Positions 21,766-32,095 of a DNA stretch of 64,000 bases are shown here, piece by piece (position 1 is the first letter of the stretch; each line of letters starts with the position of its first letter). Source of the stretch: Eurosta solidaginis (Eukaryota > Arthropoda > Insecta > Diptera > Tephritidae); assembly GCF_040869045.1 (NCBI RefSeq), contig NC_090319.1:234043832-234107831 (forward strand), written 5' to 3'. The position numbers and the translations under genes are program-made. Below the pieces are notes generated by a model. It was not told where the DNA came from, did no database searches, and saw only the letters and a program-made list of their open reading frames with translations.

Positions 21766-22714
21766 CTTCTCGGGAAAAGCCGGGAGTATTAGTATTATCT
21801 CCCTTTGGCACCTCCGAAAAAGCCGGAGTCTTAGCGTTAACTCCCTTTAGCACCTCCGAGAAAGCCGGAGTCTTAGCGTTATCTCCCTTTGGCTTATCTC
21901 CTACTTCCGTAGTTGGAACTTCCCTCTGACTCGCAGCTTTCGAGGTAGTTGCTACCTCGCTATTGGGGCCCATCTGTCTTACAGCTTTGGGCCTACTTGA
22001 TTTGTCTATGCGACTGCCCTGCCTCGCAGCTCTAGGACTGGGTCCTTGCTGCCTCTTGAAAGCAGGCTTATCGCCTTCCGCCGAACGTTGCCTCTTCATT
22101 CTGCCATTCGACACTTCTTCCTCCTCGTACCGGTTGCAGAAATGAGGGTTTCTCGCAGCACACCTTTTGCACTGCCTTCGACCTACTTCTACCGCCTCAT
22201 GGGACCTTTCCAAGCGCTAGATCTGCACTGCTGTTCGGTCGACAACTGCTCCCAAGCGTTTTACAATTCTTAATACAGCGCGGTACTGCGATAGAGCTCT
22301 TTTACCTCCTTTGCTCCGTACCCTTCTCCACTTTTCTACTCCGTTTTCATTTGTGTGCTTCTCCAACACGGAGTTCATTGAATCAGCACTACTCTCGCTC
22401 CCCGAGTCCGACGCATCGCTTAATGCGCATTTGTCGTCCTTGGCTTGCGACTCAGTCCTCCTATTTACGTCGTCCTTATTACAATCAGGTAATGAGTCGT
22501 TCATCTTGGCCGTACGACCACCTGCCCGACAAGGCGGGCTCAGCGGTCCAGTATTATATACGAGGAAAGAACCGTGCGCCACAGCAGCGCCCCTTACTGT
22601 GGTAAGGCCATAAATACTTCCCGAGATGGCCCGGTATCGGGAAGGCTCCGTTCGAATACAGCCGAATTTATCTCCTGGCTGCAAATCGTCCAATAGGCAA
22701 CGTCCCCATAACAC
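21758..22714 (-). pseudogene. ORF1 N-terminal half, LINE copy B, with in-frame stop
   Basis: Two frames in the same register (22714-22217 and 22213-21758) are separated only by one TAG at 22217-22219. Residues include DDLQPGDKFGCIRTEPSRY, an acidic Ser/Asp stretch, KWRRVRSKGGKRALSQYRAV, then CKRCAARNPHFCNRYEEEE with four cysteines, and three tandem TPAFS-type units of about 15 residues (AKTPAFSEVLKG). Copy A shares the TAG. It is probably the nucleoprotein of the LINE. Confidence 0.75.
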
Positions 22715-22730
22715 CCTGGTTTAGGCTGCC

Positions 22731-23474
22731 GTCAGCAATGAGTCTAGATTTAAAATAGGGATGCAGCCGTCCCTCGAGCAATATTCTTCCTTACTTAACA
22801 GAAAATATCTTACAAATCCGCAGAATAACTTCATTAGAAGCTCATCTTTTGTCACTTAAACGTATTCGTACTTGGTGCATGGTACTTACAAGGGATTGGA
22901 GTGGTCATGCGAATTTTTTCCGTTTCGCGACATGTCAATTTTGTCACCAAAATTTTCGTCGTTATAAAATAAATTTAATATTATTTAATTGATATCCATT
23001 TTGCTAGTATTAAAAAAATAACTTTTGCAAATGCTTGAATTTCCGCCACAAATTGATCAGATGTTCATTTATCTGTCAAATCATCACTTTTTTAGGTTGG
23101 CAAGATCAATTCAACTTCAACTGAAACACATAAGTTGTAATTCGTAATACCAAACAGGAGTTGAGTTGTCTTAAAGTTTAGTTGTTTTAATTACAACCCA
23201 ACTAAGTTGAGTTGTAAACCGTAATAGGGGCATACATTTGGGTTTCCCCGCTGTTCATTTCCCCGAACAAAGAGTTGCCAATAAGACGAACTCTTTTTCG
23301 ACCACAAAAAATTATTTCGCCACCCTCTGCGAACAAAAACTGTGAATATTTTCGGGTGAAAATAAAACTTGCGATATCGGTGTGAATATAATACGAAAAG
23401 CGCAGAAAAGGCTCAAAAGCAAGTTGCGGACACAGTGGTTGCCGAGTTATACATAGCATTTAAGAACCTTCATC
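22731..23474. other. Shared AT-rich segment, copy B
   Basis: Counterpart of 13801-14535, almost identical, with the same short GTTGTAA/CAACTT cluster near 23100-23225. No gene was found; the small frame 23202-23459 has no family signature. Confidence 0.6.
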
Positions 23475-24066
23475 TTTAGAAGAGGATTTGTCAAGTGAAG
23501 ACTGCGATAAATGGATTGAAGCTGGTCAGAATGAAATTTAAGCTTTGAGAGCAAATAAACTATGGATTTTAGTGCAACGTACAAGTGAAATGCACGTAAA
23601 CACAAATCGATGGATTTGTAAGAAGAAGTTTAAGAGTAACGGGAAAGAGACAAATTTAAGTCTCTATTGGTCGTAAAAGGTTGCTCTGAAAACATGACAT
23701 CGACCATGAAGAGGGTTATGCATGCACCTGTTGTCAGACATGAATAATTGAGAATGGTTATATCCATCGCAGCAGCCCGTGGCATGAAAATATACAATTC
23801 GATGTCAAAACTGCGTTTCTAAATTGCAATTTATAGAAGGTTATTTGCATGGAACAACCGAGCAAATTTATCACAGATAACCGAACTTGCTTAATAAAAA
23901 AGAGTTTTTATGGCCTCAAGCAAGTTTGAAGGCAATTGAACAAGCGCATCGTAAAATTTTTATTGAATTTTGATTGATCACTTTGTATTTATGTACATAC
24001 CAAACCGAAATAGACATCGCGTATTTATTAGTGTACGTTGACGACGGGCTCATATGTGACAGCAAT
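23475..24066 (+). pseudogene. Ty1/copia reverse-transcriptase fragment, copy B
   Basis: Same relic as 14536-15186: NRWICKKKFKSNG, ISIAAARGMKIYNSMSK, then a YGLKQ-like segment ('tatggcctcaagcaag', which encodes YGLKQ) and YLLVYVDDGLI. It keeps about 30 bp lost from copy A before the YGLKQ segment. It is truncated at 24066, a few codons after the YVDD box. Several stops and frameshifts are present. Confidence 0.85.
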
Positions 24067-24085
24067 CTAATATCTAATCTAATAC

Positions 24086-24270
24086 TAGGTTCAAACACAC
24101 AACAAATTGGCAATTTATACTGTTTGGGCATTTTATTACTCAATTTGTCATATAATAAATTGTAATAATAAATTGCCAATTTAAAAAAAATTGCGTAATA
24201 AAAAGTTTTTCAGACTGCACCACTCAATTTAAATCGAAATAGCCTCAATTTATTTTTCTGTTTGAACATA
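24086..24270. mobile_element. Putative MITE / hairpin element
   Basis: Ends are GGTTCAAACACACAACAAATTG and, at the right, CAATTTATTTTTCTGTTTGAACA, an imperfect terminal inverted repeat of about 25 bp. A second inverted pair (AAATTGGCAATTTAT and ATAAATTGCCAATTT) lies inside, so the whole element can fold on itself. It is flanked by TCTAATA-rich sequence on both sides. No coding capacity. Confidence 0.55.
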
Positions 24271-24325
24271 GTATAATATCTAATATCTAATATATATATC
24301 TAATCTAATATCTAATATCTAATTT

Positions 24326-27300
24326 AAATTATAAATGGGAAAGTTTGGATGTTTGTATGTTTAGATGTTTGGATGTTTGGATGTTTGTCCAGACGTTTGT
24401 CTTTGTGACTCAATCACGCAAGAACGGCTGGACCGATTTGGATGAAATTTTGCACACATATAGCTAATAGTCTAGAAGGATCTACTAGCTATATATTTTT
24501 CAAAAGGGGCGTGGTCTCCGCCCTCTAGGAACAGTTATAATTTAATTATTATATTTTTTTGTCTTTGCGACTGAATCACGCCAGAACGGCTTCACGGATT
24601 TTGATGAAATTTGGGACAGAGATAATAAGCTACTGGCGAAATTTTTTTCGAAAATGGACCCCTTCGAATAATTACTTTTTAACAATTTTTACACATTATA
24701 ACTTTACGTATACTGACCTTCACCAATATTACAAACTCAATGGGTGAAATAAGTCGAGGGCTTACAAAGTGAGCAGTGATACACCCCCCCCCCCCCCCCT
24801 CCTTTCCCCTATCGTGCAAAATCTATAAATTGCTATAACTCAATGTAAATTTTGTCCTAAAATCAATAATTTTTGGTATCTGGCTCATACAGATCGAGAT
24901 CTAAACAATTTTGGAAAAACGATATGTGGTACTCTCCTCCTCCCGCCATCCGCCCTCCTTCAATTGTTTTTATTAGCACGCTTTTATTAGCTTTACCTGT
25001 ATGTTTCTTTGTAACTCTTCATTCGCTCCAACGCGCCTGTTGCCTTATTAACATGGTTTTATAATTATCTTCACCCTATTTGGAATCCCGTTTGGGTCAT
25101 ATCGAGACCCTTCCGGGATCATTTCTGGATGGTTTTCGGGATCCGTCCGCGATCCCGCCGGGGTCATTTATGGACTTTTTCGGGACTATTCCGGGATTTT
25201 TTCGGGACTATTTCGCGATCATTTGGGGACCCTTCTGGCATCATTTCTGGACGGTTTTCGGGATCCGTCCGGGATCCCGTCGGGGTCATTTTGGAACTTT
25301 TTCTCGACTAAGACGGGATCATTTGGGGACCCTTTCGGCATCATTTCTGGATGGTTTTCGGGATCCGTCCGGGTCCCGTCGGGGTCATTTCTGGACTTTT
25401 TCTCGACTGATACGGGATCATTTGAGGACCCTTTCGGCATCATTTCTGGATGGTTTTCGGGATCCTTCCGGGATCCCGTCGGGGTAGTTTCGGGAATATT
25501 TCGGGATCATTTGGGGTACCTTCCGGCATCATTTCTAGTTGGTTTTCGGGATCCGTCCGGGATCCCGTCAGGGTCATTTCGGGATCATTTGAGATACCTT
25601 CCGGCACCATTTCTAGATGGTTTATGGGATCCGTTCGGGATCCCGTCAGGTTCATTACGGAACTATTTCGGGATCCTTTGGGGTACCCTCCGGCATCATT
25701 TCTATGTGGTTTTGGGGATCCGTCCGGGATCCCGTCGGGGTCATTTCGGGAATTTTTCTCGACTAATACGGGATCATTTGGGGACGCTTTCGGCATCATT
25801 TCTGGATGGTTTTCGGGATCCGTCCGGGATCCCGTCTTGGTCATTTCGGGACTTTTTCTCGACTTATACGGGATCATTTCGGGACCTTTTCGGCATCATT
25901 TCTGTATGGTTTTCGGGATCCCTTCAGGGTAATTTTGGGACTTTTTCTCGACTAATACGGGTTCATTTGAGGTACCTTCCGGCATCATTGCTAGATGGTT
26001 TTCGGGATCCGTCCAGGATCCAATCAGGGTCATTTCGGGACTATTTCGGGATCATTGGGGTACCTTCCGGCTTCATTTCTAGACGGTTTTCTGGATCCGT
26101 CCGGGATCCGGTCGGGGTAATTGCGGGACTTTTTCTCGACTAATACGCGATCATTTTGGGTAGCTTCCGGCATCATTGCTAGATGGTTTTCGGGATCCGT
26201 CCGGGATCCCGTCAGGGTCATTTCGGTACTATTTCGGGATCATTTGGGGTACCTACCGGCTTCATTTCTAGATGGTTTTCGGGATCCGTCCGGGATCCAG
26301 TCAGGGTCATTTCGGGACTATTTCGGTATCATTTGGGGTACCTTCCGGCTTCATTTCTAGATGGTTTTCTGGATCCGTCCGGTATCCCGTCGTGGTAATT
26401 TCGGGACTTTTTCTCGACTAATACAGGATCATTTAAGGTAGCTTCCGTCATCATTGCTAGATGGTTTTCGGGATCCGTCCGGGATCCCGTCTTGGTCATT
26501 TCGGGACTTTTTCTCGACTAATACGGGATCATTTGGGGACGCTTTCGGCATCATTTCTAGATGGTTTTTGGGATCCGTCCGGGATCCCGTCGTGATAATT
26601 TCGGGACTTTTTCTCGACTAATACAGGATCATTTATGGTAGCTTCCGTCACCATTGCTAGATGGTTTTCGGGATCCGTCCGGGATCCTGTCTTGGTCATT
26701 TCGCGACTTTTTCTCGACTTATACGGGATCATTTGGGGACCCTTTCGGCATCATATCTGGATGCTTTTCGGGATCCGTCCGGGAACCCGTCGGGGTCATT
26801 TCGGGACTTTTTCTCGACTAATACGGGATCATTTGGGGACGCTTTCGGCATCATTTCTGGATGGTTTTCGGGATCCGTCCGGGATCCCATCTTGGTCATT
26901 TCGGGACTTTTTCTCGACTTATACGGGATCATTTGGGGACCCTTTCGGCATCATATCTGGATACTTTTCGGGATCCGTCCGGGAACCCGTCAGGGTCATT
27001 TCGGGACTTTTTCTCGACTAATACGGGATCATTTGGGGACGCTTGCGGCATCATTTCTGGATGGTTTTCGGGATCCGTCCGGGATCCCGTCGGGGTCATT
27101 TCGGGAATATTTCGGGATCATTTGGGGTACCTTCCGGCATCATTTCTAGATGGTTTTCGGGATCCGTCCGGGATCCCGTCGGGGTCATTTCGGGAATATT
27201 TCGGGATCATTTGGGGTACCTTCCGGCATCATTTCTGGATGGTTTTCGGGATCCGTCCGGGATCCCGTCGGGGTCATTTCGGGAATATTTCGGGATCATT

Positions 27301-29584
27301 TGGGGTACCTTCCGGCATCATTTCTGGATGGTTTTCGGGATCCGTCCGGGATCCCGTCTTGGTCATTTCGGGATTTTTTCTCGACTTATACGGGATCATT
27401 TGGGGACCCTTTCGGCATCATATCTGGATGCTTTTCGGGATCCGTCCGGGAACCCGTCAGGGTCATTTCGCGACTTTTTCTCGACTTATACGGGATCATT
27501 TGGGGACCCTTTCGGCATCATATCTGGATGCTTTTCGGGATCCGTCCGGGAACCCGTCGGGGTCATTTCGGGACTTTTTCTCGACTAATACGGGATCATT
27601 TGGGGACGCTTTCGGCATCATTTCTGGATGGTTTTCGGGATCCGTCCGGTATCCCGTCGAGGTCATTTCGGGACTATTTCGGGATCATTTGGGGTACCTT
27701 CCGGCATCATTTCTAGATGGTTTTCGGGATCCGCCCGGGATCCCGTCGGGGTCATTTCGGTCCTGTTTCAGGATCATTTGAGGTTCCTTCCGGCACCATT
27801 TCTAGATGGTTTAGGGATCCGTCCGGGATCCCGTCAGGGTCATTTCGGGACTATTTCGGGATACCTTCCGGCATCATTTCTGGATAGTTTTCGGGATCCA
27901 TCCGGGATCCCAACGGGGTCAATTCAGGACTTTTTCTCGACTAATACGGGATGATTTGGGGACCCTTTCGGCATTATTTCTGGATGCTTTTCGGGATCCG
28001 TCAGGAATTCCGTCGGGGTCATTTCAGGACTTTTTCGGGACTAATACGGGGTAATTAGGGGAGCCTTTCGGCATCATTTCTGGATGGTTTTCGGGATCCG
28101 TACGGGATCCTGCCAGGGTCATTTCGGGACTATTTCGGGATCATTTGGGGTACCTTCCGGCATCATTTCTATATGATTTTGAGGATCCGTCCGGGATCCC
28201 GTCGGGGTTATTTCGGGACTTTTTATCGACTGGTATCGGCTCATTTGGGGACCCTTTCGGCATAATTTCTGGATGGTTTTCGGGATCCGTCCGGGATCCC
28301 TTCCGGGTTATTTCGAAACTTTTTCGGGACTATTTCGGGATCATTTGGGGTATTTTCCGGCATCATTTCTGTATGGTATTCGGGATCATTTGGGGTCCCT
28401 TCCGGCATAATTTCTGGATGGTTTTCGGTCATTTCGGGATCATTTCTGGATAGGCTTTGGGATCCGTGCGCGATCCCGTCGGGGTAATTTCTGGACTTTT
28501 CAGAGATTGTTTCGGGATTATTTTGGGCCCTTGCAAGATCATTTCTGGATGGATTTCGAGATCTGTCCGGGATCCCGTCAGGGTCATTTAGGAGTCCGTT
28601 CGAGATCCCGTCAGGGTCATTTCGGGACTATTAGGGGATCATTTGAGGATCTTTCCGGCATCATTTCTGGATAGTTTTCGGAATCCGTCTGGGATCCCGT
28701 CGGGATTCAGGACTTTTTCGGGACTAATACGGGATCATTTTGGGACTCTTCCGGAATAATTTCTGTATGGTTTTCGCGATCCGTCGTGGATCCCCTAAGG
28801 ACCCTTCCTGGATATTTTCTGAATGGTTTTTGAGAACCGTCCGGGAGCCCGTCAGGGTCATTTCGGAACTTTTTCGGGACTATTTCGGGATCATTTTGGT
28901 ACCCTTCAGGCATCTTTTCTTTGTGGTTCTCTGGATAAGTCTAGAATCGTGTCGTTGTCATTTCGGGTTTTTTGGGACTATTCCGGGAACTTTTGGAGAC
29001 CCTTCCGTGGCATTTCTAAATGGTTTTCGGGATCTGTCCACGATAGCGTCGGGGTCATTTCGTGGATTTTTCTGGATAATTTCTGTATGGTTTTCGCGAT
29101 CCGTCGTGGATCCCCTAAGGACCCTTCCTGGATATTTTCTGGATGGTTTTTGAGAACCGTCCGGGAGCCCGTCAGGGTCATTTCGGAACTTTTTCGGGAC
29201 TATTTCGGGATCATTTTGGTACCCTTCAGGCATCTTTTCTTTGTGGTTCTCTGGATAAGTCTAGAATCGTGTCGTTGTCATTTCGGGTTTTTTGGGACTA
29301 TTCCGGGAACTTTTGGAGACCCTTCCGTGGCATTTCTAAATGGTTTTCGGGATCTGTCCGCGATAGCGTCGGGGTCATTTCGTGGATTTTTCTGGATAAT
29401 TTCGGGATCATTTGGGGATCCTATCAGGTTATCAGCTCATTTAGTTCTTTTTTTACTCAATTACAAAAATAAAATGTATTAGACAGAAACATCTTTTTAA
29501 ACATATAACTTGATAAGCAGGCTAACGTGAATATCCCATATATTTAATTTTCTCCTTGCGCACGGGGCCGCGGGTAAAGGCTAG
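24326..29584 (+). mobile_element. Helitron-like tandem unit 1
   Basis: Head 24326-25081, minisatellite 25082-29425, tail 29426-29584. The head begins ATAAATGGGAAAGTTTGG, then carries GGATGTTT repeats and the phrase 'cacgcaagaacggctggacc', a signature I associate with insect Helitron 5' regions. The tail ends with a GC-rich hairpin (GCGCACGGGGCCGCGG) and GGTAAAGGCTAG, the typical Helitron 3' arrangement of a hairpin about 10 nt before CTAG. No Rep/helicase gene is present, so it is non-autonomous. In this unit a ~320-bp segment near the 3' end is duplicated (28760-29080 and 29080-29400). Confidence 0.85.
24783..24801. repeat. Poly-C tract in Helitron head (recurs in units 1-6)
   Basis: A C-run of about 14-20 bp follows 'gagcagtgataca' in unit 1 and recurs near 30081, 36979, 42126, 47051 and 54336. 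It is absent from unit 7, which has 'taagtcccccttcacc' at that point. Length varies between units, as expected for a homopolymer or for sequencing error. Confidence 0.85.
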
Positions 29585-29595
29585 TATATTATAAA

Positions 29596-29662
29596 TGGGA
29601 AAGTTTGGATGTTTGGATGTTTAGATGTTTGGATGTTTGGATGTTTGGATGTTTGGATGTTT
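29596..29662 (+). repeat. GGATGTTT 8-bp microsatellite in Helitron heads
   Basis: Six or so GGATGTTT/AGATGTTT units in unit 2; two to five in the other heads (24345, 36703, 41838, 46588, 53868), and degraded to GTATGTTT in unit 7. Copy number differs even between units that are otherwise close. Confidence 0.85.
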
Positions 29663-31737
29663 GTCCAGACGTTTGTCTTTGTGACTCAATCACGCAAGAA
29701 CGGCTGGACCGATTTGGATGAAATTTTGCACACATATAGCCAATAGTCTAGAAGGATCTACTAGCTATATATTTTTCAAAAGGGGCGTGGTCTCCGCCCT
29801 CTAGGAACAGTTATAATTTAATTATTATATTTTTTTGTCTTTTCGACTGAATCACGCCAGAACGGCTTCACAGATTTTGATGAAATTTGGGACAGAGATA
29901 ATAAGCTACTGGCGAAATTTTTTTCGAACATGGAAAGGGGGAAGGGGGTCCCACGACCCCTTCGAATAATTACTTTTTAACAATTTTTACACATTATAAC
30001 TTTACGTATACTGGCCTTCACCAATATTACAAACTCAATGGGTGAAATAAGTCGAGGGCTTACAAAGTGAGCAGTGATACACCCCCCCCCCCCCCCTCCT
30101 CCTTTCCCCTATCGTGCAAAATCTATAAATTGCTATAACTCAATGTAAATTTTGTCCTAAAATCAATAATTTTTGGTATCTGGCTCATACAGATCGAGAT
30201 CTAAACAATTTTGGAAAACGATATGTGGTACTCTCCTCCTCCCGCCATCCGCCCTCCTTCAATTGTTTTTATTAGCACGCTTTTATTAGCTTTACCTGTA
30301 TGTTTCTTTGTAACTCTTGCTCCAACGCGCCTGTTGCCTTATTAACATGGTTTTATAATTATCTTCACCCTATTTGGAATCCCGTTTGGGTCATATCGAG
30401 ACCCTTCCGGGATCATTTCTGGATGGTTTTCGGGATCCGTCCGCGATCCCGCCGGGGTCATTTCTGGACTTTTTCGGGCCTATTCCGGGATTATTTTGGG
30501 ACCCTTCCGGGATCATTTGTGTATAGTTTTCGGGATCCGTCCGGGATTCCGTCGGGATTATTTTGGGACATTTTCGGGACTATTCCGGGATTTTTTCGGG
30601 ACTATTTCGCGATCATTTGGGGACCATTCTGGCATCATTTCTGGACGGTTTTCGGGATCCGTCCGGGATCCCGTCGGGGTCATTTCGGAACTTTTTCTCG
30701 ACTAAGACGGGATCATTTGGGGACCCTTTCGGCATCATTTCTGGATGGTTTTCGGGATCCGTCCGGGTCCCGTCGGGGTCATTTCTGGACTTTTTCTCGA
30801 CTGATACGGGATCATTTGAGGACCCTTTCGGCATCATTTCTGGATGGTTTTCGGGTTCCGTCCGTATCCCATCAGGGTCATTTCGGGGCCCTTTCTCGAC
30901 TAATACGGGAACATTTGGGGACCCTTTCGGCATCATTTCTCGATGGTTTTCGGGATCCGTCCGGGATCCCGTCGGAGTCATTTCGGGACTTTTTCTCGAC
31001 TAATAAGGGGATCATTTGGGGACCTTTTCGGCATCATTTCTGTATGGTTTTCGGAATCCGTTCGGGATCCCTTCAGGGTCATTTTGGGACTTTTTCTCGA
31101 CTAATACGGGTTCCTTTGAGGTACCTTCCGGCATCATTTCTAGATGGTTTTCGGGATCCATCAGGGATCCCGTCGGGGTAATTTCTGGACTTTTTCTCGA
31201 CTAATACGGGATCATTTGGGGTAGCTTCCGGCATCATTGCTAGATGGTTTTAGGGATCCGTCCGGGATCCCGTCTTGGTTACTTCGGGACTTTTTCTCGA
31301 CTAATACGGGATCATTTGGGGACGCTTTCGGCATCATTTCTGGATGGTTTTCGGGATCCGTCCGGGATCCCGTCGAGGTCATTTCGGGACTTTTTCTCGA
31401 CTAATACGGGATCATTTGGGGACGCTTTCGGCATCATTTCTGGATGGTTTTCGGGATCCGTCCGGGATTCCGTCTTGGTCATTTCGGGACTTTTTCTCGA
31501 CTTATACGGGATCATTTGGGGACCCTTTCGGCATCATTTCTTTATGGTTTTCGGGATCCGTCCGGGATCCCGTCTTGGTCATTTCGGGACTTTTTCTCGA
31601 CTAATACAGGATCATTTAGGGTAGCTTCCGTCACCGTTGCTAGATGGTTTTCGAGATCCGTCCGGGATCCCGTCTTGGTCATTTCGCGACTTTTTCTCGA
31701 CTTATACGGGATCATTTGGGGACCCTTTCGGCATCAT

Positions 31738-32095
31738 AAAAAAAAAAATAATAAATGTAAGGCGCGATAACCTCCGAAGAGATCTAAGGCCGAGCTTCTC
31801 TTCCAATTTGCGTCGTGCTCCTCTTGATTTTTCCCTACAAATTGGCCGGACGGGACCTACATGTTTTATGCCGACTCCGAACGGCATCTGCAAGGCAGAT
31901 GAGTTTTCACTGAGAGCTTTTCATGGCAGAAATACAATCGGAGCGCTTGCCAGACACTGCCGAGGGGCGACCCCGCTTAGAAAAATTTTCTTCTAATTGA
32001 AAAATCTTATTTCTAAAATTTTGATGTTGCTTTGGCCGGGAGTTGAACCCAGGGCATACGGTGTGATAGGCGGAGCACGCTACCATCACACCACG
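31738..32095 (-). mobile_element. Full-length tRNA-derived SINE with perfect 12-bp target duplication
   Basis: Read on the minus strand: tRNA-like head with A box (TGATGGTAGCG, about 32079-32090) and B box (GGGTTCAACTCCC, about 32038-32051), then 'caaagcaacatcaaaatttt', a ~270-bp body, and a short ATTTATT plus T-rich 3' tail. TTTCGGCATCAT occurs at 31726-31737 and 32096-32107 on either side, a target-site duplication made from a minisatellite monomer. The head would act as an internal RNA polymerase III promoter. Retrotransposition depends on a LINE partner. Relatives lie at 6860, 15187 and 16737. Confidence 0.95.

Larger units (their letters stand above)
17418..22730 (-). mobile_element. LINE copy B (probably LOA group), near full length but inactive
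   Basis: Minus-strand order is ORF1 (22714 down to about 20900), AP endonuclease (20942-20211), linker (20210-19724), reverse transcriptase (19680-18714) and RNase H (18564-17689). The 3' end is a TTAGG-like run (plus strand 'ttagattaggttaggttg'). Total length is about 5.3 kb. It is the more complete of two copies and lacks the nested insertions of copy A. Scattered stops and frameshifts split the frames. RNase H downstream of RT and endonuclease argues for the LOA group. Confidence 0.88.
17418..24066. repeat. Duplicated block, copy B
   Basis: Direct counterpart of 8046-15105. It ends at 'agcaat' (24061-24066), where copia homology stops abruptly and a TCTAATA-rich stretch begins, whereas copy A continues the copia frame for another ~80 bp. 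The left boundary is again the LINE tail, but the outside flanks of A and B do not match. Confidence 0.85.

Noticed and set aside
28500..29420. Separate mobile element in the more irregular tail-proximal part of unit 1
   Set aside because: The same irregular segment ends every complete unit of units 1-5 before the tail, so it is the ordinary 3' part of the minisatellite.
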